DNA of 64,000 bases from CAXXOK01 sp963675655 (GCA_963675655.1 OY776489.1:2852001-2916000), one strand, 5' to 3'; counted from the stretch's first letter, positions 1-9,086 are shown. Program-made: numbers and translations. Notes: generated by a model not told the origin, from the sequence alone.

Positions 1-1
1 G

Positions 2-523
2 CAGATTAAGCAATACATTACTTCTTGCTCCGGTATAGATGTAAAAGAGGTACGTGTTTTGGTGGAAACCAGCAATGGTACGGCCGCCGCATGCCCGGCG
101 CCGGAGAAAACCATGGTGGAAGATGCCTACTCGGCCGTACAGAATACTGCCGTAGTTGGAACCAGTCAAGCAGTACCGCAAACATCTGCACCAAGCGAAG
201 CGCCGGTACTGGCAGAAGAGGATGCAAAAAAGCCTCTGCATCAGCGCTTGTTCAAGCGGGATGAGAAACCGCAGATCATTCCGCAGCCACCGCAGGAAAG
301 CGAAGCTGACTCAAGCGCTGCAATAGAGAAGGATGTTCAGTCCTCTGCACAAGCAAGCGTGGCGGATGAAACAGCACCAGCGGATGCTTATCAGGATGAG
401 CCTGCCGGCGAACAGGACACAGCAGTTGAAACAACTGTGGATACGGAAGAATCCTTTGCGGGTGAAACCAAAGAGGAAGAAACCGAAGACGCGCTTGAAA
501 AGCGCGATACAAATCAGGAATAA
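2..523 (+). CDS. Asp23/Gls24 family envelope stress protein, 3' part only
   Basis: The gene enters from the left edge and is read in frame from base 2, so its start is missing. The first residues (QIKQYITSCSGIDVKEVRVL) match the last helix and strand of the Asp23/Gls24 fold, in which the protein is usually held near the membrane in Firmicutes. The remaining 150 or so residues are a low-complexity extension rich in Ala, Glu, Gln, Pro and Asp, ending in an acidic tail; this is much longer than a plain Asp23 protein. The DUF2273 gene that follows 26 bases later, and nusB after it, give the order commonly seen in Clostridia and support the family call. The extension has no recognisable domain. 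Confidence 0.7.
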   Translation, partial: QIKQYITSCSGIDVKEVRVLVETSNGTAAACPAPEKTMVEDAYSAVQNTAVVGTSQAVPQTSAPSEAPVLAEEDAKKPLHQRLFKRDEKPQIIPQPPQESEADSSAAIEKDVQSSAQASVADETAPADAYQDEPAGEQDTAVETTVDTEESFAGETKEEETEDALEKRDTNQE

Positions 524-549
524 CGGCTGGGGAATAAGGAGGACGTACT

Positions 550-777
550 ATGGATCATCAAAACGGCGGCTGGTTTACCATCGGCACAAAGCAATGTGGG
601 CTGTTGCTTGGCGCGGGCGGCGCAGCAATCGCTTTCATGCTTATTTTCCTCGGCTTTTTCAAAACGCTGTTGGTGTGTTTTCTGTTCGGCGTTGGCTATT
701 GGCTTGGTGCCCGCTCAGACAAGACAAATTTCATCAAGCGTTCCATTAATAAACTGTTCCCGCCCAAAGGTGAATAA
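550..777 (+). CDS. DUF2273 small membrane protein
   Basis: A 75-residue protein with one or two membrane segments (about residues 17-52, rich in Gly, Leu and Phe), followed by a short basic tail. DUF2273 proteins sit next to Asp23 family genes and are thought to help anchor Asp23-like proteins at the membrane; the exact role is not established. An AAGGAGGA ribosome site just upstream fixes the ATG start. The gene lies between the Asp23-like gene and nusB, as expected for this family. Confidence 0.8.
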   Translation: MDHQNGGWFTIGTKQCGLLLGAGGAAIAFMLIFLGFFKTLLVCFLFGVGYWLGARSDKTNFIKRSINKLFPPKGE

Positions 778-869
778 GACCGTTAATTGTGCTGTGCTTC
801 CAAAGACGTGATACGCCTTTGGCGAAACAGCACATTTCACAGGTAATGAGACGAAACGGAGTGTAGTGC

Positions 870-1304
870 ATGGCTCGATCAGTGGCCAGACAGGCTGCAA
901 TGCAACTGCTTTACGAGCGGATGTCTGGCGGCGAGGCCGACGAGGATACCTTGTTGTTGGCTTATGAACAACTTGCCGAAGAAGGCGAAGAAGCGGCGAA
1001 ACCCTCATCCGATGAAAAAGCATATATTCACGATGTGCTTGCGGGTGTACGCGAGCATCAGCAGGAGTTGGATGAATTAATCGCAGCGAATAGTAACGGC
1101 GACTGGTCGCTGGAACGCGTGGCATGCGTTGATTTAAGCATTTTACGACTGTCGACGTACGAATTGTGCTATCGTAAGGATGTACCGGCCAATGTTTCGG
1201 TTAGCGAAGCGATGGAGCTAGCCGATAAGTACAGCGAACCAAAAAGTGGACGTTACATTAACGGCGTATTGGGCGCAATTGCCCGAGAAAAGCGGAAGGA
1301 CTGA
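870..1304 (+). CDS. nusB: Transcription antitermination factor NusB
   Basis: A 144-residue all-helical protein of normal NusB length. The N-terminal SVARQAAMQLLYE motif and the C-terminal stretch VPANVSVSEAMELADKYS are typical of the family. NusB pairs with NusE (S10) on boxA RNA to form antitermination complexes on rRNA operons. It lies between the Asp23/DUF2273 pair and folate/isoprenoid genes, a common clostridial order. The 92-base gap upstream shows no clear terminator. Confidence 0.95.
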   Translation: MARSVARQAAMQLLYERMSGGEADEDTLLLAYEQLAEEGEEAAKPSSDEKAYIHDVLAGVREHQQELDELIAANSNGDWSLERVACVDLSILRLSTYELCYRKDVPANVSVSEAMELADKYSEPKSGRYINGVLGAIAREKRKD

Positions 1305-1311
1305 ACCCGGC

Positions 1312-2289
1312 ATGAAAGTCGTAATCGGCTTTGATACGAGCTGTTACACCACATCGGTAGCGGCTGTGGATTGTAGCGGCACCGTCATTGCAAGCCGGAG
1401 GATGCTTTTACCGGTAAAAAGCGGGCAGCGCGGCCTTCGCCAAAGCGAGGCCGTTTTTGCGCATGTTAAGCAAATGCCGCCACTGTCAGAGCAGTTGCAA
1501 AAAGAGCTGCAAAATGCAGAAATCATTGCAGTCGCCGCGTCCAACGCGCCGCGCAACCAGGAAGACAGCTATATGCCGGTGTTTACTGTGGGTACGGGGC
1601 ATGCCCGCGCGCTGGCTGCCATGCTCAATGTACCGGTATATCTGTTTTCACATCAGCAAGGGCATATTGCTGCCGGGCAGATCGATAGTAACGCGATTCC
1701 GGAGCGATTTTTAGCTCTTCACCTGAGCGGCGGCACAACTGAGCTGCTGCTTTCGCAAAAGAACGAGCTTACGCTGCTGGGTGGAACGCTGGATTTACAC
1801 GCAGGGCAGCTAATAGACCGCATTGGCGTGAAAATGGGTTTACCCTTTCCTGCAGGACCGTCGCTGGAAGCACTGGCGCTAAGAAATACGGGGCCTGTAC
1901 AGGCGCTTTTACCTGTAAGCATGGAGCAGGGAGATTTGCATTGCCACTTCTCAGGTGCGGAAACGCAGTGTATGCGCTGGCTGGAACAAGGCACATATAC
2001 TCAGGAGAGAATAGCGGCTGAAGTATTTGATGTATTGGCGCGTACCGTAGCAAGGCTGCTGAAGGCGGCAAGCGTACAAACGGGAGCCTCGCAGGCACTC
2101 ATTGTCGGAGGCGTTGCATCCTCCACACTGCTTAGGGAACTAGTAGCAAAACGGCTGGAACGCATATGCGATATGGCTTTGCATTTTGGCAAGCCGGAAT
2201 ACAGCGGGGATAACGCAGCCGGTATCGCCTGGCTGGGTATGCGAAAGGCGATGGCATCGCAAAGCGATACGGCAAACGCAGCAATGTAA
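1312..2289 (+). CDS. TsaD/Kae1-like (O-sialoglycoprotein endopeptidase-like) paralogue
   Basis: A 325-residue ASKHA-fold protein starting MKVVIGFDTSCYTTSV. It keeps the metal-ligand HxxxH motif (H114-QQG-H118) and the late Asp (about D300 in GDNAAG) of TsaD, the enzyme making t6A37 in tRNA. However, the TsaD motif SGGHT reads SGGTT here (residues 139-143). That change, together with the nusB/folD context, suggests the clostridial TsaD paralogue rather than TsaD itself; its substrate is unknown. The reading frame is open upstream to 1246, inside nusB, but the ATG at 1312, eight bases after the nusB stop, aligns with the family N-terminus. Confidence 0.75.
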   Translation: MKVVIGFDTSCYTTSVAAVDCSGTVIASRRMLLPVKSGQRGLRQSEAVFAHVKQMPPLSEQLQKELQNAEIIAVAASNAPRNQEDSYMPVFTVGTGHARALAAMLNVPVYLFSHQQGHIAAGQIDSNAIPERFLALHLSGGTTELLLSQKNELTLLGGTLDLHAGQLIDRIGVKMGLPFPAGPSLEALALRNTGPVQALLPVSMEQGDLHCHFSGAETQCMRWLEQGTYTQERIAAEVFDVLARTVARLLKAASVQTGASQALIVGGVASSTLLRELVAKRLERICDMALHFGKPEYSGDNAAGIAWLGMRKAMASQSDTANAAM

Positions 2290-2326
2290 CACAAGAGGAA
2301 CCGGCTCTCGCCGAGGAGGAGGAACG

Positions 2327-3172
2327 ATGGCAGCACAGATTTTGGATGGTAAAGCACTTTCCGCACAAGTGGAAAAAGAACTAAAGGTGCGTGTCGACGC
2401 ATTGATTGCAAAGGGTATAGTACCGGGTTTGTGCGTCATTTTAGTGGGAGACGACCCGGCAAGCCAACTGTATGTTGGCAATAAAGAAAAGGCGTGTGAG
2501 CGTTTGGGCATCGCCTCTATGACGGTTCGGATGCCGGCTGACAGTACGCAGGAGCAGCTGGAAGCGGAAATACGCAAAGCAAACAACGACCCAAAAATCC
2601 ATGGTCTTTTAGTGCAGCTGCCGCTGCCGAAACACTTGAATGCCAATCAGGCATTGGCGTTGATCGTACCGGAGAAAGACGCGGATGGTTTCCACGATAT
2701 CAATACAGGCAAGATGATGCGCGGCGAACCTGCACCGATTGCCTGCACGCCTAAAGGCGCCCTATACATGCTTAAATCTGCTGGAATTCCCATTGAAGGA
2801 AAGGATGCGGTTGTAGTTGGCCGCAGTAATATCGTCGGCCGCCCTATGGCGATGCTGCTGATGCAGGAAAACGCGACCGTTACCATCTGCCACAGCCGTA
2901 CGAAAAACCTTGCGGAGCACACACGCAGAGCCGATATTCTGGTCGCTGCAATCGGGAAACCGCGCTTTATTACAGCGGATATGATTAAAGAAGGCGCAGC
3001 TGTTATCGATGTGGGGATGAACCGTGTGGATGGCAAGTTTTGCGGTGATGTGGAATTTGATGCTGCCAAAGAAAAAGCGTCGTATATCACCCCCGTACCA
3101 GGCGGCGTTGGCCGCATGACCGTTGCTATGCTGATGAGCAATACCGTAGAAGCAGCCGAGAGGGCTTTATAA
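2327..3172 (+). CDS. folD: Bifunctional methylenetetrahydrofolate dehydrogenase/methenyltetrahydrofolate cyclohydrolase FolD
   Basis: A 281-residue protein of standard FolD length. It interconverts 5,10-methylene-, methenyl- and 10-formyl-tetrahydrofolate with NADP. Visible family blocks are VGDDPASQLYVGNKEKAC with the catalytic Lys, GLLVQLPLPKHL, VVGRSNIVGRPMAMLL in the nucleotide-binding domain, and the C-terminal TPVPGGVGRMTVAMLM. The ATG at 2327 is preceded by a strong GAGGAGGAG site; longer in-frame starts back to 2186 lie inside the previous gene. It precedes xseA by five bases, so the two are probably cotranscribed. Confidence 0.97.
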   Translation: MAAQILDGKALSAQVEKELKVRVDALIAKGIVPGLCVILVGDDPASQLYVGNKEKACERLGIASMTVRMPADSTQEQLEAEIRKANNDPKIHGLLVQLPLPKHLNANQALALIVPEKDADGFHDINTGKMMRGEPAPIACTPKGALYMLKSAGIPIEGKDAVVVGRSNIVGRPMAMLLMQENATVTICHSRTKNLAEHTRRADILVAAIGKPRFITADMIKEGAAVIDVGMNRVDGKFCGDVEFDAAKEKASYITPVPGGVGRMTVAMLMSNTVEAAERAL

Positions 3173-3177
3173 ACAAA

Positions 3178-4389
3178 ATGAATGTACCTGCCCTTACCGT
3201 TGAAGAGCTGAATGAATATGTCCGGCGCAGCCTGGCGAGTGACCCGATGCTGCACGGCATCCGCCTGCGCGGTGAAATCAGCAATTTTAAGCGTCATGTG
3301 TCCGGACACTGGTATTTCTCGCTGAAGGATGCGCAAAGCGCGATTGCCTGCGTCATGTTTCGCTCCGCGGCCGGAAGCGTTCATTTCGCCCCAAAGGACG
3401 GTATGCGGGTTGTACTGCGGGGAAGCGTCGGGCTGTATGCTAAAACAGGCTCCTACCAGTTCTATGCAGATGGGATGGAACAGGATGGGATTGGAGAGTT
3501 GTACCTGCGCATGGAAGCGCTGAAAAACACACTTTCCAAAGAAGGGCTGTTTGATGCATCGCTGAAAAAGCCGTTACCGCTTCTGCCCAAAGGAATCGGG
3601 ATTGCCACAAGCGGAACCGGTGCGGTCATCCACGATATTTCGCGTGTGGCATGGCGGCGGCATCCGGGAATGCCGCTATACTTATACCCCGTAGCGGTAC
3701 AGGGCGAAGGCGCGGCGCAGCAAATTGCACAGGCGCTTCGTGTGCTGGATACGCTGGAACAGGTTGACGTGATCATCGTCGGGCGCGGCGGCGGCAGCAT
3801 GGAAGACTTGTGGCCGTTTAACGAAGAAGTGGTGGCAAGGAGTATTGCAGCTTGCCATAAACCGGTGATTAGTGCGGTTGGACATGAAACCGATTTTACG
3901 ATTGCCGATTTTGTATCAGATGTACGCGCCCCTACTCCGTCCGCAGCGGCGGAACTGGCGGTTCCGCAGGTGGAAGCGTTGCAGGAGGGTGTTGAATCGA
4001 TGCGGAGACGGATCAAGCGCGCGACAGATGCGATAATCGCAGAAAAGACGGCGGTATTAAGCCAACTGCAACGCCGCATAGCAGAACAGGCACCGGCAAA
4101 TCAACTGCAGGCAATAACGGAACGGGTTTTATCGCTAAACAGCCGTATTGGAATGATAGCACAGGTGCAAATTAATGCCATGTCGCATCGGGCTACGCAG
4201 GCGGCTATTCGACTTTCAGCATCCGGGCCAAAGGCAACGCTGCAACGCGGGTATGCACTGGTTACGCAAAATGGGCATATCATCCCCAGCGTACAGAAGC
4301 TGAAACCGAATAATGACTTTACCGTTACCTTAAAAGACGGTAAAATTGATGCGAAGGCAATTTCGGTTCGGAAGGAGGACGAATCATGA
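3178..4389 (+). CDS. xseA: Exodeoxyribonuclease VII large subunit
   Basis: A 403-residue protein of normal XseA length. It has an N-terminal OB-fold DNA-binding domain (about residues 1-110), the catalytic domain with GRGGGSMEDLWPFNEE near residue 202 and GHETDFTIADFVSDVRAPTP just after, then a helical region likely to be coiled coil. With XseB it degrades single-stranded DNA to oligonucleotides. The stop overlaps the xseB start by four bases (ATGA), indicating translational coupling of the two subunits. Confidence 0.97.
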   Translation: MNVPALTVEELNEYVRRSLASDPMLHGIRLRGEISNFKRHVSGHWYFSLKDAQSAIACVMFRSAAGSVHFAPKDGMRVVLRGSVGLYAKTGSYQFYADGMEQDGIGELYLRMEALKNTLSKEGLFDASLKKPLPLLPKGIGIATSGTGAVIHDISRVAWRRHPGMPLYLYPVAVQGEGAAQQIAQALRVLDTLEQVDVIIVGRGGGSMEDLWPFNEEVVARSIAACHKPVISAVGHETDFTIADFVSDVRAPTPSAAAELAVPQVEALQEGVESMRRRIKRATDAIIAEKTAVLSQLQRRIAEQAPANQLQAITERVLSLNSRIGMIAQVQINAMSHRATQAAIRLSASGPKATLQRGYALVTQNGHIIPSVQKLKPNNDFTVTLKDGKIDAKAISVRKEDES

Positions 4390-4667
4390 CTGCGAAGAAA
4401 AAGAGCAATGAACCTTCTTTTGAGGACGAGTTAACCCATTTGGAAGCGCTGGCAGACCGCATGGAACAGGGGAATCTGCCGCTGGATGAACTCATGACAG
4501 CGTATGAAGAGGGCGAGAAACTCTCACAAGCGCTTATGAAAAAGCTCGCTGCGGCAAAAGCTCGGTTAAGCGAAGTGAAAACGGGGAAAAACGGAGAGAC
4601 GGAGATCGTACCCAGCGACATTGCCACACAGGTTTCCATGCTGGACGATTCCGCTTCCGAAGCGTAG
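4386..4667 (+). CDS. xseB: Exodeoxyribonuclease VII small subunit
   Basis: A 93-residue helical protein, slightly longer than the usual 70-80 residues because of a C-terminal tail. The motif FEDELTHLEALADRMEQGNL and the following PLDELMTAYEEGEKL are characteristic of XseB, which binds several copies per XseA. It starts inside the end of xseA and is followed by ispA, the usual clostridial order. Confidence 0.95.
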   Translation: MTAKKKSNEPSFEDELTHLEALADRMEQGNLPLDELMTAYEEGEKLSQALMKKLAAAKARLSEVKTGKNGETEIVPSDIATQVSMLDDSASEA

Positions 4668-4705
4668 AATAGAAGATGAAATAAGTAAAAGGAAGGCGGA
4701 AGGTT

Positions 4706-5632
4706 TTGGAGCAAACGTTGATGGATTATGTCACCGATATCGATGCTGCGCTGGAAGCGCTGCCGCTTCTCAAACCCGCCTCCGGGCTTGCGACTTCGCC
4801 CAGCAACGCACCGAAGGACACTGCGATACCGGAACCGTTGGTAAGCGCCATGCGCTATAGCCTTACGCTTCCAGGTAAAAGGTTACGACCTGCCTTGCTG
4901 CTAGCTGCTTATCATCTTTTTACGCCGGATTGGATGGCGGCAATGCCATTTGCGCTGGCGCTGGAAATGATACATGCCTACTCCTTGATTCATGATGATT
5001 TGCCGGCACTGGATAATGATGATCTTCGCCGTGGCAAACCGACGAACCATAAGGTATTTGGCGAGAATATTGCCATTTTAGCCGGAGACGGACTATACTC
5101 GTTCGCATTTGAAACCATGCTGGATGCAGCGGTTACGTGGCCGCATCCCAACAGGGCTATCGCTGCAATGGAGGAGATCGCACGCCGGGCAGGTGTGCGG
5201 GGCATGATAGCGGGACAAACGCTGGATGTATCTTTGGAAAATACCAAACCCGATGAGCAGTTTGTCGCGTATATCCACCGGCATAAAACAGCGGACCTGA
5301 TTACGGCGGGCGTTATGGCTGGAATGCTGCTGGGCGGCGCGGATGAAGCGCAACTGACTGCGGGACAAACCTACGGCCAATCGCTGGGTATGGCGTTTCA
5401 AATTGTGGATGATCTGTTGGATGTATCGGGGAATGTGACGACGCTTGGCAAACAAACCGGGAAAGATCAGGAACTGGGGAAAATGACCTGGCCGGAAGTA
5501 TATGGGGTAAACGCTTCGCGTGAAGCAGCGAAAGCCTATATTCGAAAGGCGGAAGAAGCGATTGGTATTTTTGGGGATGACGCTTCATTTTTCATCATGC
5601 TCGCACGCCAGATGCTCACACGCGTAAGCTGA
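4706..5632 (+). CDS. ispA: Polyprenyl synthetase, farnesyl diphosphate synthase type
   Basis: A 308-residue all-helical trans-prenyltransferase that condenses isopentenyl diphosphate with allylic diphosphates, probably giving farnesyl or geranylgeranyl diphosphate. The first Asp-rich motif is HDDLPALDNDDLRRG (about residue 96) and the second is QIVDDLLD (about 233). The chain-length Phe/Tyr pattern before the first motif cannot be read with certainty, so the product length is inferred. Initiation at TTG 4706 is favoured because GGAAGG lies about nine bases upstream; the ATG at 4721 has no such site. In many relatives dxs follows; here it does not. Confidence 0.93.
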   Translation: MEQTLMDYVTDIDAALEALPLLKPASGLATSPSNAPKDTAIPEPLVSAMRYSLTLPGKRLRPALLLAAYHLFTPDWMAAMPFALALEMIHAYSLIHDDLPALDNDDLRRGKPTNHKVFGENIAILAGDGLYSFAFETMLDAAVTWPHPNRAIAAMEEIARRAGVRGMIAGQTLDVSLENTKPDEQFVAYIHRHKTADLITAGVMAGMLLGGADEAQLTAGQTYGQSLGMAFQIVDDLLDVSGNVTTLGKQTGKDQELGKMTWPEVYGVNASREAAKAYIRKAEEAIGIFGDDASFFIMLARQMLTRVS

Positions 5633-5660
5633 TCAGCGGCGCCAACGAGGAGGAACACTT

Positions 5661-6122
5661 TTGCACTCCATAAATGAAATTTTTAGCAATCATACGGCAA
5701 TCACGGCATTAATCGCGTGGTTTTTAGCGCAGGCGCTCAAGGTGCCGCTCTATTATATGGTGGAACATGTGTGGGACTGGAAGCGCTTTGTCGGTTCAGG
5801 CGGGATGCCAAGTTCCCATACGGCTATGGTCATATCGCTGGCAATATCGGTTGGGATGCAGCAAGGCTTTAATACGCCAATTTTCGCCATGTGTTTGGTA
5901 CTGGCGGTGATTGTAATGTACGATGCTACCGGCGTCCGCCGAGAAACCGGCACACAGGCGACTGTTATCAATCAGATTTTAAAAGATGTGTTGATTAACG
6001 GAAAGCGTATTTCGGATGAGCAGTTGAAAGAGCTGGTAGGGCATACGCCCTTTGAAGTAATGGGCGGCTTTTTGATTGGCTTGGTAACGGCGCTTGTGTA
6101 CTACTGGGTAGTATTGCAGTAA
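5661..6122 (+). CDS. DUF212 (divergent PAP2) integral membrane protein, YuiD-like
   Basis: A 153-residue membrane protein with about four hydrophobic segments. The block SGGMPSSHTAM with the downstream DATGVRRETG is the signature of DUF212, a family related to PAP2 acid phosphatases. The substrate is unknown; a role in lipid or isoprenoid phosphate metabolism would fit its position after ispA but is inference. Translation starts at TTG 5661 behind a GAGGAGGAA site. Confidence 0.85.
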   Translation: MHSINEIFSNHTAITALIAWFLAQALKVPLYYMVEHVWDWKRFVGSGGMPSSHTAMVISLAISVGMQQGFNTPIFAMCLVLAVIVMYDATGVRRETGTQATVINQILKDVLINGKRISDEQLKELVGHTPFEVMGGFLIGLVTALVYYWVVLQ

Positions 6123-6169
6123 TTAGCATAACAATGCGATTATACGTATAAAGATATGGAGGGCACAAC

Positions 6170-6700
6170 ATGGATCATTTTCTGGAAGAAATCGTAATCC
6201 GCAGAAACCGAATGGGGTATGAGATGCTGTACTATCTGGCGACCGTCGCCATGGTGCTGTTTGCTCTTATCGGGTTTTGGTCGCTTTCAATGATATTCAG
6301 CGCGTTTTCGGTGATTACGCTGGCGATTACAGTTATCTTTTGTGGTATTGCCGTACTGCTGTTTCTTTTTAAAGATCGTCTTCGCACAGAGTATGAGTAT
6401 ACGTTTACCAATGGCGAATTGGATTATGCCAAGGTGTTTAACAACCAAAAACGCAAGAATCTGGGCACGATGCGCGTAAAGAACGTAGAAGCTTTCGGCC
6501 CGGTAAACAGCGAAAACTTCCGTAAGCTCATTAACATGCCCGGCATGAAGCGTAAGAATTGGTTTTTAAATCGCGGCGCGGTCTTGTACTATTTTTACTA
6601 TCAAAAGGATAGCAACCGCACCATGATCGTGATGGAACCATCTGATGAAATGGTAAGTATGATTAAAAAATATCTGCCGCATGGCGTTTTCCATGCTTGA
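6170..6700 (+). CDS. Two-helix membrane protein of unknown function (DUF6106-like)
   Basis: A 176-residue protein with two adjacent transmembrane helices (about residues 21-65) and a cytoplasmic C-terminal domain rich in Lys, Arg, Phe and Tyr. It resembles small clostridial membrane proteins labelled DUF6106, but that is from memory and not checked. An ATGGAGGG site precedes the ATG. Its last 20 bases overlap the cysteine desulfurase frame, so the two are probably coupled. I see no catalytic motif. Confidence 0.6.
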   Translation: MDHFLEEIVIRRNRMGYEMLYYLATVAMVLFALIGFWSLSMIFSAFSVITLAITVIFCGIAVLLFLFKDRLRTEYEYTFTNGELDYAKVFNNQKRKNLGTMRVKNVEAFGPVNSENFRKLINMPGMKRKNWFLNRGAVLYYFYYQKDSNRTMIVMEPSDEMVSMIKKYLPHGVFHA

Positions 6701-7868
6701 ACCCGAGGTGCAAGCCTATCTGGATAACAGCGCAACGACCAAGCCCTGCCAGGCAGCGGTTGATGCTGTTGTGCGCAGCATGGAGACCGGATATTATAAT
6801 CCGTCTGCACTATACGGGCAAGCTGTGGAAGCAGAACGCAGCGTAGCGGCTGCGCGTAAAACCGTAGCGAGCGCTGTGGACGCGGAAGCTGAACGTGTTA
6901 TTTTCACATCCGGCGGTACAGAAAGCGATAATCTGGCGATATTGGGCCATCTGGCTACTGCGCGTGGGCCGGGCAGCATACTGTACACCGCGGCGGAACA
7001 CCCAGCGGTGAAAAATGCCTGCCTTGAGGCGGAAATGCGTTTTGGGTTCAAAGCCAGCAGTATCCCGCTTCAGCAGGATGGGACGCTGGATATGATCGCT
7101 CTGCGGGGGATGCTTTCACCAGAAGTTAAGCTGATCTGCGTTATGCAGGTATGCAACGAAACCGGCGTAATCATGCCGGTTGAAGCTATAGCAGCTCTTC
7201 GGGATGAATTGGCGCCGCAAGCAGCGATTCATGTAGATGGTGTACAGGGTTATTTGCGCGTACCTTTTTCAATGCGAAAAGTCCGCGTGCAAAGCTATGC
7301 CATAAGTGCGCATAAGTTTCATGGGCCAAAAGGCGTCGGTGCGCTGATCTTTGCAAAGAACCACCGGATAAAACCTATCCTTTTCGGTGGTGGTCAGCAG
7401 CAGAATTTGCGCTCCGGCACGGAAAACACGCCGGGGATTGCAGGCCTTGCAGCCGCAGTGGAAGCATATCCCCAGTATAATGAGACGGCTGAACTTTTAC
7501 GCTCGTTAAAAAAAGCCGCCATTTCGGTGCTTTCTTCGCAGATCGAAAGCCTGCGGATACTGGGCCCCGACCCGGAAAGCGATGCTTCTGCGCCACACAT
7601 ATTGTATGTTTCTATCCCGCCGGTTCGTGCCGAGACGATGGTACACGCGCTGGAAGCCAAAGGGGTTATGGTGGGCACCGGGTCAGCCTGTTCCAGCCAC
7701 AAGAGCCGCCGTTCGGAGGTGCTGACGGCGATGGGAATTTCTCCGCGTGAGATCGACAGTTCCATCCGCCTTAGTTTTTCTGTGCACAATACAGTGGAAG
7801 AAGTAACGTATGCGGCGGAGCAAATCGTGCAGCAATACCGATTGCTTTCTGCCTTTACCAGACGGTAA
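6681..7868 (+). CDS. Cysteine desulfurase, NifS/IscS class
   Basis: A PLP enzyme of about 395 residues that removes sulfur from cysteine as an enzyme persulfide. YLDNSATT opens the fold, SAHKFHGPKGVGALIF carries the PLP-binding Lys, and GTGSACSSHKSRRSEVL holds the catalytic loop Cys. The adjacent thiI makes a role as sulfur donor for tRNA 4-thiouridine likely. The start is ambiguous between ATG 6681 and ATG 6693; neither has a strong ribosome site and both overlap the previous gene, suggesting translational coupling. Confidence 0.93.
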   Translation: MAFSMLEPEVQAYLDNSATTKPCQAAVDAVVRSMETGYYNPSALYGQAVEAERSVAAARKTVASAVDAEAERVIFTSGGTESDNLAILGHLATARGPGSILYTAAEHPAVKNACLEAEMRFGFKASSIPLQQDGTLDMIALRGMLSPEVKLICVMQVCNETGVIMPVEAIAALRDELAPQAAIHVDGVQGYLRVPFSMRKVRVQSYAISAHKFHGPKGVGALIFAKNHRIKPILFGGGQQQNLRSGTENTPGIAGLAAAVEAYPQYNETAELLRSLKKAAISVLSSQIESLRILGPDPESDASAPHILYVSIPPVRAETMVHALEAKGVMVGTGSACSSHKSRRSEVLTAMGISPREIDSSIRLSFSVHNTVEEVTYAAEQIVQQYRLLSAFTRR

Positions 7869-7886
7869 ACGACTGTACTGTAGATA

Positions 7887-7914
7887 TTGCGTTATATGTG
7901 CCAATAAATATGAT
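7887..7914 (+). promoter_or_regulatory. Possible sigma-A promoter before thiI
   Basis: TTGCGT at 7887-7892 and TATGAT at 7909-7914 are separated by 16 bases in the short gap between the desulfurase and thiI. It could give extra thiI transcription, but the gene is also well placed for readthrough from the upstream operon. Confidence 0.35.
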
Positions 7915-7940
7915 ACCAATAGTGAAGGAGAACGATTATT

Positions 7941-9086
7941 TTGCGTGAAGTGCTTCAGGTGCGCTTTTCTGAAATCTACCTAAAAGGTTTGAACCGTCCT
8001 TACTTTCTGCGGATGCTCGTGGAAAGGGTAAAGAACGCGGCGAAAAGCGTCGGCGGCAAAGTATGGCTCAGCGACAGCCGTGTATACGTAAGCGATGTTA
8101 CCGATACAGACTTAGCTATGCAAAAGCTAACCAAAGTATTTGGTGTACATAGCGTATGCAGAGCGATTGAAATGCCGAAAGATGATTTTCAGGCAATCCA
8201 GGATGAAGCGGTAGCACTGATGCGTGGAGTAACCGGAACCTTCAAGGTAGAGGCGCGGCGCAGTGATAAACGCTACCCGATGGACTCTCCAATGATCAAT
8301 GCGCAAATCGGTGGCTATCTATTGGAGCATTTACCGGATTTAAAAGTAGATGTACATAAACCGGAGACAGTGCTTAGCGTGGAAATCAGGGGGTTGGCAT
8401 ACCTGTATACCAAGCCGGTGCTTGCTGTTGGCGGTATGCCGGTAGGCACGAACGGACGCGCGACATTTTTGCTCTCTGGCGGCATCGACAGCCCGGTTGC
8501 AGGATGGATGATCGCCAAACGTGGTGTTACTATGAGTGCGGTACACTTTCTGTCTCCACCATATACCAGTGAACGCGCTAAGGATAAAGTGCTCAAGCTC
8601 GGCAGCTTGCTTAGCGAAAGCCTGTGTGGACTGCGCGTGCACTTAGTGCCGTTTACCGAGATTCAAATGCAGATTCACGAAAAGTGCCATCCCGATTATA
8701 CAACGGTTATCATGCGACGGTATATGATGCGTCTGGCAAATAAAGTTGCGTACGCGGAGCGTGCGCAGGCGTTAGTAACGGGAGAAAGCATCGGTCAGGT
8801 CGCAAGCCAAACCATGCACGCGTTACAGTGCACAGACGCCGTTGCAGAACTTCCTGTTTTCCGCCCGCTGATCGGGTTTGACAAGCAGGAAATTATCGAC
8901 CGCGCGATACAAATCGGCACGTTTGAAACCTCGTCGCTGCCGTTTGAAGACTGCTGCACTATTTTTACGCCGCGACATCCGGCCACAAAGCCGAAAATGG
9001 AGATTATTTTGGATGGCGAAGCGAAACTGGATACCGAGGCGTTAATGGAACGGGCGTTGGCGGAACAGGAAATCGTACAGCTATAA
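7941..9086 (+). CDS. thiI: tRNA 4-thiouridine synthetase ThiI (short form)
   Basis: A 381-residue protein with an N-terminal ferredoxin-like/THUMP region (about 1-165) and a PP-loop ATPase domain with SGGIDSPVAGWMIAKRG (about residue 179). It adenylates U8 of tRNA for sulfur insertion. The C-terminal rhodanese domain of enteric ThiI is absent, as in Bacillus and Clostridia, where a dedicated NifS-type desulfurase encoded next door supplies sulfur; that gene is directly upstream here. Start is TTG 7941 behind GAAGGAGA. A perfect hairpin follows the gene. Confidence 0.95.
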   Translation: MREVLQVRFSEIYLKGLNRPYFLRMLVERVKNAAKSVGGKVWLSDSRVYVSDVTDTDLAMQKLTKVFGVHSVCRAIEMPKDDFQAIQDEAVALMRGVTGTFKVEARRSDKRYPMDSPMINAQIGGYLLEHLPDLKVDVHKPETVLSVEIRGLAYLYTKPVLAVGGMPVGTNGRATFLLSGGIDSPVAGWMIAKRGVTMSAVHFLSPPYTSERAKDKVLKLGSLLSESLCGLRVHLVPFTEIQMQIHEKCHPDYTTVIMRRYMMRLANKVAYAERAQALVTGESIGQVASQTMHALQCTDAVAELPVFRPLIGFDKQEIIDRAIQIGTFETSSLPFEDCCTIFTPRHPATKPKMEIILDGEAKLDTEALMERALAEQEIVQL

